A DNA stretch of 64,000 nucleotides, taken from Chitinophagaceae bacterium (GTDB lineage: Bacteria; Bacteroidota; Bacteroidia; Chitinophagales; Chitinophagaceae). The notes below the pieces were generated by a model, which was not told the DNA's origin, ran no database searches, and saw only the letters and a program-made list of their open reading frames with translations. Below, piece after piece: positions 54,699 through 63,650 of the stretch. Numbering within the stretch: the first letter of the stretch is position 1; the number at the start of each line of letters is the position of its first letter. Position numbers and translations under genes: made by a program. The DNA lies in contig JANWIJ010000045.1 in assembly GCA_025449935.1 (NCBI GenBank), forward strand, positions 40,201 through 104,200. The letters run 5' to 3'.

Positions 54699-55337
54699 AT
54701 GAATATCAAGGTTGCCATCTTTGAAGACAATAAAAGCCTGCGGCAGGGACTTTACCAATTGATAAATGGCAGCGAAGGGTTTCAATGTACCGGGGCTTTT
54801 GAAGACTGCCTGAATCTTATCCGGGATATTGAATCCGCAAAACCGGATGTGGTGCTGATGGACATCCAGATGCCCGGTATCAATGGCATCGAAGCTGTGG
54901 GTATACTGCGCGATAAGTATCCCGGGTTAAAAATCCTGATGCAGACTATTTTCGAGGAGAGCGAAAAGATATTTCAATCCATACTTGCCGGGGCTTGCGG
55001 TTATATCCTGAAAAATACCTCCCCGGCCAGGATACTGGACTTCATAAAAGAAACCTATGAAGGTGGCGCCCCGATGAGTCCTTCCGTTGCGACCAAGGTT
55101 TTGAAAATGGTGGTATCGCAGTCTCCTTCCCATCATGTGAATACCTTCAATCTTTCCGAAAGAGAAAAAGAAATTCTTTCCTGCATGGTAAAAGGCATGA
55201 GTTACAAACTGATCGCGGATGCCTGCAGTATCAGTATCGATACGGTGCGGGGGCATATCCGGAGCATTTACGAGAAGCTGCATGTACATTCCAAGAGCGA
55301 GGCGGTGGCAAAAGCCATCCGGAGTAATCTTGATTAG
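54699..55337 (+). CDS. NarL/LuxR-type response regulator
   Basis: A 212-residue regulator: receiver domain 1-120 (acidic FEDN, phospho-Asp 55 in VVLMDIQMPG, Lys in YILKNTSPARIL) and a LuxR HTH from about 148 (FNLSEREKEILSCMVKGMSYKLIADACSIS ... HIRSIYEKLHVHSKSEAVAKA). Partner of the upstream kinase by spacing and class. Likely targets are the flanking kelch genes or its own operon; this is inference. Confidence 0.94.
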   Translation: MNIKVAIFEDNKSLRQGLYQLINGSEGFQCTGAFEDCLNLIRDIESAKPDVVLMDIQMPGINGIEAVGILRDKYPGLKILMQTIFEESEKIFQSILAGACGYILKNTSPARILDFIKETYEGGAPMSPSVATKVLKMVVSQSPSHHVNTFNLSEREKEILSCMVKGMSYKLIADACSISIDTVRGHIRSIYEKLHVHSKSEAVAKAIRSNLD

Positions 55338-55364
55338 CGGGTGAAAGTGGCCGGTACCGAAATT

Positions 55365-55391
55365 AAAAAAGCCCCCGGAAAACCGGAGGGC
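55365..55391 (-). terminator. Terminator of the kelch 3 gene
   Basis: On the minus strand GCCCTCCGG, TTTT, CCGGGGGC and TTTTTT. The same hairpin, almost base for base, ends the rRNA operon at 63502-63532. Confidence 0.75.
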
Positions 55392-55426
55392 AAACAAGAT
55401 TTATTACGGGCTTCATGCCTGGATTT

Positions 55427-57199
55427 TTAAAACGCCAGTTTATACAGTTTATCGAAAATAAAACCAGGAGTAGTAGGAGAACCGCCCACCGCATACACTT
55501 CATTATTTACAGTAATAAACCACGAGAGATGGACTATCTGCGGAAGATTACTGATTGACCAGGTATTGGTTGACAAATCGTAAATATCAAAATGAGTAAG
55601 CCTGTAGTTTAATGTATATTGCGGGATTCTCGATACCGGGAAAATTAATTTATTGCCGTTCCTGACTGGAGGCTTGGATAATGTACCGGACAAACAATCA
55701 TAAGTGGTTGCCTGGGTTACTTCATCCCTTATCTCAACAATGTTTCCGCCCGCCCAGTATTCGCCGGTTACCCGGTAGTTTTTATTGCCGGCTGCTACGC
55801 CTGAAAACAAAGACCCCCCATTTTGAGCCATGTAATTTTCATTTGACCATGTATTGGTGACGGCATCATAAATGTCAATCCTGTTTGTAGAACAATCCTG
55901 CAGTATGTTACAGCTTCCACCGGAAAAAAAGATCTTGTTCCCTACTACAGTTACGGTTATTTTTTCCAGATCGTTTATACAATACCGCCCTTCACTTAAC
56001 GATGCGGTTGACAGCGAGTTGGTAGTGGCATCATAAATATCCACACGATCTACTAATTGCTGGTTATAATAACCGCCCCCGACAGGAACCCAAATCGTGC
56101 CGCCGACAAAAAAAACCTTGTTCCCTATTGCCCCACCTGCAATGCCTCCCCTTGCCTGGCTTAATTGGGTTATGCTCCATGTGTTGGTGGAAACATCGTA
56201 AATATCCACTGTTGTTCCCGGGGTATTACCGTAGCCTCCGCCAAAGAAAATTTTATTGCCAAGTACTGCGACCGCACCAATTACACGGGATTCTGATAAC
56301 TGGGTAATTGCCCATTGACCGGTAGTGATGTCATAAATATCCACCCTGCTGGAAAAATCAGCAGGGTTGTCACCTGTATAACTTCTAAAACCACCAGCTA
56401 TTAATATTTTATTACCGGCAGTGGCAACTGTAATACCATACCTCGCTTCGGGAAGTTGGCCAGAAAATGGAAAGCTGGCAGTACTGACTGGCCTGTTTGC
56501 CGTATCACAATTTTGAGGGGGAGGACCTGTTGCCTGAACAATTATTCGAACGGTGTCTTTCGCAGACAATCCGCCCGCATCAGTTACTTTCAATTCAAAC
56601 TGGTAAATGCCCTGCAGAAGAGCCGTCACCTGCGTTTGTATTGTATTAGGAGTAGCTATAGTGAATGTTGATGGGCCGGAGAATTTCGTCCATTGATAAC
56701 TGGTGATATTATTGTCCGGATCAGTTGAGCCGCTGCCATCGAGGTTACTGGTATTTACTGGTAAAGTAATTACCTGGTCTGCTCCTGCATCAGCAATGGG
56801 AGGATGGTTTGTTGTTATTACAGCATCAACTGTAACCCGCAATGTATCCTTAGCAGAAAAGCCACCATTGTCTGTTACTTTCAATTCAAACTGGTACACC
56901 CCTGCTATAAGATCCTTTACAACAGTTATTGTTCCTGATGGATCGTAAATAGTAAAAGAAGCAGGGCCGGTAATCTTTGTCCATTGAAAACTGCCTATGG
57001 TACCATCCGGGTCGCTTGAACTGCTGCCATCCAGCGAAACGCTGTCGGTTGGCAAAGCGATGACCTGGTCCGGTCCTGCATTGGCTATTGGTGGTTTATT
57101 AACATTGCATCCCTCACAGGAATATTCCTTTTTGCAGGAGAGGTGAAATAATAATCCAATCCAAAAAAGAAAAACAAGTAGTCCCCGGATAGGTTTCAT
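55427..57199 (-). CDS. Kelch-repeat lipoprotein with two PKD domains (kelch 3)
   Basis: A 590-residue lipoprotein (signal ends LLFHLSC, Cys 22; then KKEYSCEGC as in kelch 1). Two PKD domains (about 35-127 and 132-222) differ from those of kelch 1 at few positions; both start with the PPIANAGPDQ-type strand. The kelch propeller from about 235 repeats GNKIFFGGGYGNTPGTTVDIYD and NTWSITQLSQARG units. It shares its length and layout with kelch 1, pointing to a recent duplication. Only 11 bases separate it from kelch 4 upstream, so the two are likely cotranscribed. Confidence 0.88.
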   Translation of the reverse strand: MKPIRGLLVFLFWIGLLFHLSCKKEYSCEGCNVNKPPIANAGPDQVIALPTDSVSLDGSSSSDPDGTIGSFQWTKITGPASFTIYDPSGTITVVKDLIAGVYQFELKVTDNGGFSAKDTLRVTVDAVITTNHPPIADAGADQVITLPVNTSNLDGSGSTDPDNNITSYQWTKFSGPSTFTIATPNTIQTQVTALLQGIYQFELKVTDAGGLSAKDTVRIIVQATGPPPQNCDTANRPVSTASFPFSGQLPEARYGITVATAGNKILIAGGFRSYTGDNPADFSSRVDIYDITTGQWAITQLSESRVIGAVAVLGNKIFFGGGYGNTPGTTVDIYDVSTNTWSITQLSQARGGIAGGAIGNKVFFVGGTIWVPVGGGYYNQQLVDRVDIYDATTNSLSTASLSEGRYCINDLEKITVTVVGNKIFFSGGSCNILQDCSTNRIDIYDAVTNTWSNENYMAQNGGSLFSGVAAGNKNYRVTGEYWAGGNIVEIRDEVTQATTYDCLSGTLSKPPVRNGNKLIFPVSRIPQYTLNYRLTHFDIYDLSTNTWSISNLPQIVHLSWFITVNNEVYAVGGSPTTPGFIFDKLYKLAF

Positions 57200-57210
57200 T
57201 TTATAAGTTC

Positions 57211-58401
57211 TTAAAGCGTCAATCTCCAGATTTTATTTGTTTGATAACCGTATTGATATGAGACCTCACCTCCTGCAAAGTAAACATAGTTGCCAACTCC
57301 TATAATACCAGGCCAGTTCAATTCCTGGTCAAGGGTTATGGCGGACCATGAATTGGTCAAAGCATTATACATATTACCCTTTCTTCCATACAGTATCAGG
57401 CACTTGTTATTTAGTGAGACGGATTTCAAATACAGGCCCATGATATTTACTTCCTCAACGGTCCAGGTCCCCGTTGAGTTGTCGTATATGTCTACCTTAC
57501 GAGAAGAAGGAGTTGCAAACCCTGTGATACCACCTGCAAAAAAAGCCTTCGAACTAATAGAAAATGCTGCCGGAGAAGATCTTGCTTCACTTAAACTTGT
57601 CATTGACCAGGCATTGGTTGTTGAATTATAAATATCTATCCGGTTTGACACAGGCGCCCAGCCAAAATAATTGCCCCCGGCAAATATTACTTTATCACCG
57701 GCAATTGCAGCTGCTATACCGGTTCTTGCTTCACTCAGCGTTGCGGTTGACAATCCGTTGGAAGCAACATCATAGATATCTACTTTATTGGAAACAACAA
57801 CATTTTGAAAACCCAGGGCTTTGATACCCCCTGCAAAAAACACTTTGCTGCCAAGCGACGTTACGGCAACGCCGGCCCTTGCCTCACTTAGTTGGAGGAT
57901 TGACCATGCGTTTGCCGAAGCGTCGTAAACATCCACTTTATCAGACCATGAACGATCAGCAGTGTCTACACCTCCTGCAAAAAATATTTTGTCACCCACC
58001 GTTACGGAGGACGTTCCTACATAGTATCTGCCTAATTCATGTATTGACCAGCTATTAGTGCTTGTATCGTAAATATCCACCCTCGTTGATTCACTTATGC
58101 AAAGTGATGCCATTGAGTCACCATAATCACCGCCGGGAACAAAACACTCCTTGCCATACTTCCCTCCGGCAAAAAGTATTTTATTACCCGCTGCTCCTGT
58201 CACTACACTGTACCTGGCCTGGGAAAGCGTGTCAAAAAAAGTGAGGTGCAAATCAATAATGGATGGGGGTGGCGGAGGTGGCGGGGGTGGTGGGGGTGGC
58301 TGGCTGATAACAGAAGTCACAGGTTTATCTTTTTTACAGGCTATAAAGGCAACTGTATTTACCAGAAACAGATAAGCGGCAATCTTTAGTATCGGTTTCA
58401 T
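57211..58401 (-). CDS. Kelch-repeat lipoprotein without PKD, poly-proline linker (kelch 4)
   Basis: A 396-residue lipoprotein from the ATG at 58401 (signal ends NTVAFIAC, Cys 22, then KKDKP). Instead of PKD domains it has a run of 12 prolines (residues 35-46) before the kelch propeller (YSVVTGAAGNKILFAGG ... STRVDIYDTSTNSWSI). Six to seven blades are visible to the end. The plus strand opposite the proline run is very G-rich. First gene of the kelch 4-kelch 3 pair. Confidence 0.86.
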   Translation of the reverse strand: MKPILKIAAYLFLVNTVAFIACKKDKPVTSVISQPPPPPPPPPPPPSIIDLHLTFFDTLSQARYSVVTGAAGNKILFAGGKYGKECFVPGGDYGDSMASLCISESTRVDIYDTSTNSWSIHELGRYYVGTSSVTVGDKIFFAGGVDTADRSWSDKVDVYDASANAWSILQLSEARAGVAVTSLGSKVFFAGGIKALGFQNVVVSNKVDIYDVASNGLSTATLSEARTGIAAAIAGDKVIFAGGNYFGWAPVSNRIDIYNSTTNAWSMTSLSEARSSPAAFSISSKAFFAGGITGFATPSSRKVDIYDNSTGTWTVEEVNIMGLYLKSVSLNNKCLILYGRKGNMYNALTNSWSAITLDQELNWPGIIGVGNYVYFAGGEVSYQYGYQTNKIWRLTL

Positions 58402-58506
58402 AACCAAACCATTATTGTTTCAAAAAAAAATGATTTCCACCTGATCACCCGGAACTACAATCTCCTAATTTATCCCTCGTTCTTTAATAGCGGTTGTCGA
58501 GAAAAT

Positions 58507-58538
58507 AATCCAACAAAAGACAAATCTTTTGTTGGATT
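58507..58538 (-). terminator. Strong terminator after the haloperoxidase gene
   Basis: AATCCAACAAAAGA and TCTTTTGTTGGATT form a perfect 14-bp stem with a 4-base loop, followed on the minus strand by ATTTTC. It insulates the haloperoxidase gene from kelch 4. Confidence 0.8.
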
Positions 58539-58561
58539 TGTATCAATCAAACTTCATCTGG

Positions 58562-59968
58562 TCAGTTACCTTTTTTAAACTTGATTTTGGAAAGAACTTT
58601 TTCTGCAATTTTTTTGCCTTGCACCCTGCTTTTATCCTGTGTGGCCTGGTAGTGAAGCCCCCCAAATACCCTGCTGTTCGACATTTCTATGCTCATCTCC
58701 TCCCATGAGTCATAACTGCGGGGAGGATAGCCGAGATAATCATAGGTATGAAGGGTGAGTTGAAAATTGGCGCCAAACATATCAGCAAGCATGGTTGTTG
58801 CCGCTGAGTTGATGGTGGCATGACCTGATGGAAACTCAGGGTGGTTAGGTACAGCAATAAAGGTGGTCCAGGCAGGGTCTATGTATTGTTTAACGTAGGT
58901 AACAGGGCGCACCAGGTTAAAGACGTATTTGTCAGTGAAACATATAATGGTAGCGTCACTCTGAGCTATCCCGATCTTTGCATAGGCTAATGCAGCTACA
59001 TCAAGCATGGGTTTAGCTTTGTTGAGGGTTTGCGTTAAAATGGAAACAAAATTTCCACCTGGAGAATAGCCGGGAACATCCCGGTGGTAAATAGCGGAAG
59101 CCTGTTGATCGGGGGTCGCATTATTTCGCTTGTCATAAACATCTTTTGCCATGTTCCAAAAATCTGAGCCGGGAACAATGGAATAGGTTGGCGGCGGCGG
59201 TAGTGCAGTGCCATTTGCTACACCAGGCACCAGGAGCCTGCGCTGCCATGCATATGGATTCACAATCGGAGCTGGTGGAGGTGACGTTGGTACCCAATAC
59301 CAGGGATGGATAGGCGTGGGTGGTGGCGCAATATATGGAGGATTTACATTTGCCGACCCATCGGAAGCAGCCCATACAAAAACCCTGGCAGCTACTTCTT
59401 TTCCAAAAGCGATGGAGCGTTGCAATGTTGCAACAGCCACTTCACCTGCATAGGTTGCCTGCAAGGTATTTTCAAGGCTTTCCATTTTTATTTTGTTTTC
59501 AGCGGATGTTGTTGGAAACAGTTTCCGGTTCATTTCTGCAAGCGCTGCATTGGCACTGGCTGCCCAATGATAGGCTTTACCAGGCTCAGTTGCCGGCATC
59601 GCAGGAAAAGCGGTGAGCTGACCATGTAAGGATTGATAGGCAGGCATACCCGGTACTACCGATTCGTAAAGTGCAATACCGCAATAGGCCTGGCATCGTT
59701 CTGTACTCTGGCTACCCGTACCGATGGGAAGCGGAACCTTCAGCATATCCAACTGCATATTAAGCCATTGAATAACTACTTCAGAAGAAAAAGTTTTGGT
59801 TTGCGTTAAATGACCGTTGTCTTTGTCGCCTTTGGCTGTTGGTTCTCCGGCCACATAGTCGCTGGAAGCTGGTTGGTCAATATACTTTTTACAGGCAAAT
59901 AAGCTACCTGTACCCATAAACAAAAGAAGCAGCCACCTTGAAGCAGCCGTCATGTTGTAAGGTTTCAT
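58562..59968 (-). CDS. Vanadium-dependent haloperoxidase/PAP2-superfamily lipoprotein
   Basis: A 468-residue exported lipoprotein (signal ends TGSLFAC, Cys 26). The C-terminal half has the PAP2/vanadium-haloperoxidase site: DKYVFNLVRPVTYV (KxxxxxxRP), HPEFPSGHATINSA (PSGH) and SRVFGGLHYQ (SRxxxxxH). These residues bind vanadate or phosphate, so the protein may be a haloperoxidase or an acid phosphatase; sequence alone does not decide. The N-terminal part is helical and Pro-rich (PPPTPIHPWYWVPTSPPPAP). The track start at 60115 is 49 codons too long. Neighbour of the third two-component pair. Confidence 0.87.
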   Translation of the reverse strand: MKPYNMTAASRWLLLLFMGTGSLFACKKYIDQPASSDYVAGEPTAKGDKDNGHLTQTKTFSSEVVIQWLNMQLDMLKVPLPIGTGSQSTERCQAYCGIALYESVVPGMPAYQSLHGQLTAFPAMPATEPGKAYHWAASANAALAEMNRKLFPTTSAENKIKMESLENTLQATYAGEVAVATLQRSIAFGKEVAARVFVWAASDGSANVNPPYIAPPPTPIHPWYWVPTSPPPAPIVNPYAWQRRLLVPGVANGTALPPPPTYSIVPGSDFWNMAKDVYDKRNNATPDQQASAIYHRDVPGYSPGGNFVSILTQTLNKAKPMLDVAALAYAKIGIAQSDATIICFTDKYVFNLVRPVTYVKQYIDPAWTTFIAVPNHPEFPSGHATINSAATTMLADMFGANFQLTLHTYDYLGYPPRSYDSWEEMSIEMSNSRVFGGLHYQATQDKSRVQGKKIAEKVLSKIKFKKGN

Positions 59969-60150
59969 ATTGAAATAATTTAGTTGAAAAAATTTTGCCT
60001 TTGCAATGTGCCCCCCGCAAAAAGCCGCATTTTTCATTTGGCAAACAGGCATTGCTGACAATATGAAAATATCACACTGAGAAGGGTGACCCCAGAGCCA
60101 TTGAGTGAACGACACAATAGGGGGGTGATCTGCGAAAATGGATGGAAGTT

Positions 60151-60891
60151 TCAGAAAAGCTTCAACAAGGCTTCTTTGCGACTGCGGGAAACATTGACAG
60201 AAGTACCATCACTCATAACAAGGTAACCGCCTTCACCACGGACATATCTTGTTACTTCATTTAAATTCACCAGGTAGGAATTATGAACCCGTACAAAAAA
60301 GGGAAATCCCTGCAATTGTTCCTCAATTTCTTTCAGGGTCCTGCAGGCAATTATTTTAGTTCTGTTTTTCAGGGAGAAATGCGTGTAATTGTCACTTGCT
60401 TCACAACATATAACTTGTTCTGCGTAGATCAGCTCAAAACCCTCTGCGGTAGGAACGGCTATTTTACTAAACCCGCCGCCTTTACCTTGCAGTTGATTTA
60501 ATAAAATCTGAAACTGTTCCGCGAAGGGTAAATGACGCTCTTCCTGAACTTTTTTCACCGCACTGACCAATTCTTTCGGATCAATTGGTTTTAATAAATA
60601 ATCCAATGCACTAAAACGAATTGCTTTCATGGCATACTGGTCGTAGCTGGTAGTGAAAATGACGGCAAAGGAAATAGTTGATAATTGTTCCAGCAGTTCA
60701 AACCCATTCATCACGGGCATTTCAATATCAAGGAATACAAGGTCGGGTTTAAATTTCTCAATAGTTTCTAATCCCTTTTTGGCAGAATGACATTGTCCGA
60801 TCAGTTGAACGTCGGGGCAATAATCTTTTAGCAAAAGAGTCAATGATTCAAGACAATGCAGTTCATCATCAATAATTATTGCTTTAATCAT
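60151..60891 (-). CDS. LytTR-type response regulator
   Basis: A 246-residue regulator: receiver domain (IIIDDELHC, phospho-Asp 55 in LVFLDIEMPVMNGF, FTTSYDQYAMKAIRFSA, LLKPIDP) and LytTR domain (CEASDNYTHFSLKNRTKII, FVRVHNSYLVNLNEVTRYVRGEGGYLVMSDG). It resembles the regulator at 47617 over its full length. It overlaps its kinase gene by 8 bases. Confidence 0.94.
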   Translation of the reverse strand: MIKAIIIDDELHCLESLTLLLKDYCPDVQLIGQCHSAKKGLETIEKFKPDLVFLDIEMPVMNGFELLEQLSTISFAVIFTTSYDQYAMKAIRFSALDYLLKPIDPKELVSAVKKVQEERHLPFAEQFQILLNQLQGKGGGFSKIAVPTAEGFELIYAEQVICCEASDNYTHFSLKNRTKIIACRTLKEIEEQLQGFPFFVRVHNSYLVNLNEVTRYVRGEGGYLVMSDGTSVNVSRSRKEALLKLF

Positions 60892-63040
60892 AATACAAAG
60901 GGATTTTCAGTAATACTTCTGTACCCCCGGCGCTTCCATCGGGCAAAATAAGGTCTTTTATTTTTATTTGCGTGGTGGGTTCGTTTACCTTTTGCAGCAA
61001 CGCAATCCTGTCAGCGGTTATCTGCATCCCCAGGGACTTGTGTGTAGAAACAGACTTACTTTTTAGTTCTGCAGCTTTCTTTCTTCCGATGCCATCATCC
61101 GTAATTTTGCAACAAAGCCAATTTTCCTCCTCAAACAATTCGATCTGCAAATCCCCTTTTTCTTCCTTGTGCATTAATCCATGCCATATGGCATTTTCGG
61201 CATATGGCTGAATGATAAGCGGTGGTACTTTTACTGCTGACACATCCAAACCCTCACCAATACTAATAGCAAAATGAAAATGATGATTAAACCTTACTGC
61301 TTCTAACTCAAGGTATAATTGTAATGCTTCCAGTTCACTTTCCAGGGTTATCAAGGGCGCCTGGGAATTCTGCAAAATTAAACGAACCAGCCTTGAAAAC
61401 TTGGTAAGATCCTCAGAAGCCTGCGTCCTGTTATTTTGCAAAATAAAACGGTTGATAGAATTAAGTGAATTAAAAATAAAATGCGGGTTCATCTGTGCCC
61501 GGAGGACCTGCATCTCAAGCTCTGTGGTTTGTTGCTGCAGCTCTGCTTTTCTTTTTTCACTTTCTATTTTTTGCAATTCCAGCTTATGCTCCAGCCGCTG
61601 CTTGTCATTCCGGCGTTTAAGCGTAATGTTTCTGAATATTATTATTCCAAGTACCAAAAAAAATACAAGACTGGCTATAAGAATGTTTTTCAGGATCGAA
61701 GCCTTTTCTATTTGCTTCTGTTTGATCTTCATTTCCTGTTTCCCTATAAGATTCTCCTTTAAAAGCAACGATGCATCCTGTAATTGCTTATCCAGTTCGT
61801 TTTGGATCTGGACCAATGACAGCTTTCTTTTATACTCCTCCGTTGCCAATAGGTTGCTGGTCGATTTAAACAACTGATCGTAATAATAGGCCTTTGAATA
61901 AATTTTCTTTATCTCATAAATCCGGCTCAGTGTACCTGCGGCACTTTTAATTTCATATAACGCCTGGATACTTTTGCCAATTTGTAAGGCATGGAGCGCA
62001 TAATGCATGGCCTTTTTATGATCATTCAAGAGCAAATACGTTTTCGCTAACTCATTCGCATTTTGTGCCAGTACAATTTTATACTGGTTTCCTGATGCCG
62101 TATTTAAGCCCTTGGTGAAATAAGGCAACGCTTTTTCATACTGCTTTTGTGCCACATAAAGTCGTCCGTAAAATAAATTATCATTCGCATTCTGATCCTT
62201 TAAAGGAATTTGAATAACCTTTTCCATCGCCAGGGCCGAGTCCAGTTTATTCATTTGCAAAAAAGCATCGGCCCCAATTCTCAGGGCTGTGGGTAAGGGC
62301 CATGGAAGATTCGCCCGACTTGTTACGCGGGAGTAAAGCCCCCTGATTCTATGCACAAAATCAATGGCTATCTCGGGCAGACCGGCAGCAAGGAATAAAT
62401 TGGCAAAGTTGACAAGAACAAAAGCATGAAGGGTGGTATCTCTTTTGGGTAATTCGTTAAGCGCCTGCTGTCCTTTTTTGTAAGCTTCTTCATAATTACC
62501 CAGGTCGTGGTAACAGCGCATAACATTAACCACCGACCATACCGCACTGGAACTATCCTTCATCGCCAGGTAAAGCTGGCGGGCAGAATCGCTATAGGAA
62601 GGAGCCGTTATATTATCGCCAATGCCGCGTGTAGTATATCCCAGGAAATCATAGGTTGCAACTATGCCGTATAGGTCCTTACTTTCTTTTAACAAGGGCA
62701 TAGCCTCCCGGAGGAACGGCAAAGATTTATTATAATGCTCATTCAATGATGCTTCAATTCCTTTGTTCAACAATGCATTTCCGATCCCTTTATGATAATT
62801 GATTTTTCTTGACAATTCGAGGGCCTCCTCTATATATTGCATCGTGGTTCTGTTTGGTAATGAACCTAACTGAAACATCATCCTCCTTGAAAGCAGGTTC
62901 AGTGTATTGATGCGGGTAGTATCCTTTGCAGTCAGTAACACCGCCTTCATGCTGTCAATGTTGAGACTGGCAACATATTCCTGCGACAGACCATGAATAT
63001 TTGAATAAATAAAGAATAATATCAGGATAAATCTTCTCAC
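60884..63040 (-). CDS. TPR-containing LytS/YpdA-type sensor histidine kinase
   Basis: A 718-residue kinase with a signal peptide (MRRFILILFFIYSNIHGLSQ), TPR-like repeats over about residues 45-400 (e.g. YGRLYVAQKQYEKALPYFTKG), a coiled coil, a membrane helix near 445-465 and a His_kinase domain with QMNPHFIFNSLNSINRF near 518, then PYAENAIWHGLMHKE and ITDDGIGRKKA. It mirrors the kinase at 44931 but has a shorter sensor part. No perfect promoter element was seen upstream. Confidence 0.92.
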   Translation of the reverse strand: MRRFILILFFIYSNIHGLSQEYVASLNIDSMKAVLLTAKDTTRINTLNLLSRRMMFQLGSLPNRTTMQYIEEALELSRKINYHKGIGNALLNKGIEASLNEHYNKSLPFLREAMPLLKESKDLYGIVATYDFLGYTTRGIGDNITAPSYSDSARQLYLAMKDSSSAVWSVVNVMRCYHDLGNYEEAYKKGQQALNELPKRDTTLHAFVLVNFANLFLAAGLPEIAIDFVHRIRGLYSRVTSRANLPWPLPTALRIGADAFLQMNKLDSALAMEKVIQIPLKDQNANDNLFYGRLYVAQKQYEKALPYFTKGLNTASGNQYKIVLAQNANELAKTYLLLNDHKKAMHYALHALQIGKSIQALYEIKSAAGTLSRIYEIKKIYSKAYYYDQLFKSTSNLLATEEYKRKLSLVQIQNELDKQLQDASLLLKENLIGKQEMKIKQKQIEKASILKNILIASLVFFLVLGIIIFRNITLKRRNDKQRLEHKLELQKIESEKRKAELQQQTTELEMQVLRAQMNPHFIFNSLNSINRFILQNNRTQASEDLTKFSRLVRLILQNSQAPLITLESELEALQLYLELEAVRFNHHFHFAISIGEGLDVSAVKVPPLIIQPYAENAIWHGLMHKEEKGDLQIELFEEENWLCCKITDDGIGRKKAAELKSKSVSTHKSLGMQITADRIALLQKVNEPTTQIKIKDLILPDGSAGGTEVLLKIPLYYD

Positions 63041-63368
63041 TGCCGGTATTACTTTATTGCAGATGTATTTTAACTATCCGCGCTGCTCCTGCAAGAATGA
63101 TATCAATTCCTTGCTGAATCCTCTAACCTAAGCTTTCTATTTAGTCCATATAAATCATAATGAGCCATTGACTGTTTTAAAGGGTAATTCACCAAAGCCA
63201 GGTTGGATCAGCAGTCAAAAAAGTATTATTATCTTAAAGATAATCTTTACCTAAAATACTAAAGCAAAAGGCCTATATAAAAGCCGGTACACTGCTTCCT
63301 GCTCCAGACAATAGAATCAGTTTGCGAAGTCTTTGCTGATATTTAAGTCGTAATGGAAACAGGCGAAC
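63041..63368. other. Intergenic region, kinase gene / LytTR remnant
   Basis: About 330 bases without a gene. It contains a small palindrome ATTATCTTAAAGATAAT near 63228 and no clear promoter element. The right end may hold decayed LytTR-gene sequence. Confidence 0.35.
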
Positions 63369-63467
63369 GGTGAAGGCAGTTACTGGCCCATGAGCGAAGA
63401 GACGACGACCGATGTGGCGAAGTATAAGAAAAAGTTGCTGTTGAAGAAATTGCTGTCCTATAAAGAA
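63369..63467 (+). pseudogene. 3' remnant of a LytTR response-regulator gene
   Basis: The 33 codons read GEGSYWPMSEETTTDVAKYK and on to KLLLKKLLSYKE, matching the last residues of the regulator at 47617 (GEGGYLVMSDGSTIDVAKNK ... KEVLLKKLLPYKE). The similarity continues past the stop: both are followed by a TATTC..CC.....TTT.CC..GA-like stretch and an A run. A stop lies five codons upstream (63351) and no start is present, so it is a dead fragment of a once-larger paralog. Confidence 0.75.
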
Positions 63468-63501
63468 TACTATTCGCCGGTACATTTTCCGGGATACCGG
63501 T

Positions 63502-63532
63502 AAAAAAAAGCCCCCCGGAAAACCGGAGGGCT
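63502..63532 (-). terminator. Terminator of the rRNA operon
   Basis: On the minus strand AGCCCTCCGG, TTTT, CCGGGGGGCT and a T run lie directly after the 5S gene. Ten-base arms with one mismatch. Confidence 0.85.
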
Positions 63533-63539
63533 CAATAAA

Positions 63540-63650
63540 TATGGCAGCTACCTACTCTCCCGCATTGTTGTGCAGTACCATCGGCCATGAGGGACTTAAC
63601 TTCTCTGTTCGGTATGGGAAGAGGTGAACACCCTCGGCAAAACCACCATA
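63540..63650 (-). rRNA. rrf: 5S ribosomal RNA
   Basis: The minus strand starts TATGGTGGTTTTGCCGAGGG and includes CACCTCTTCCCATACCGAAC and GGGAGAGTAGGTAGCTGCCATA. The ends pair (TATGG/CCATA). Length about 111, normal for a bacterial 5S. It follows the 23S gene after a spacer of about 145 bases. Confidence 0.93.

Noticed and set aside
48549-58401. CRISPR-like or satellite repeats in the kelch region
   Set aside because: The periodic sequence is in-frame coding repeats of kelch blades with diverged units, not direct repeats with spacers.
63273-63485. 70-aa minus-strand ORF over the LytTR remnant
   Set aside because: The similarity to a known gene is on the plus strand; the minus frame has no features of a real protein.
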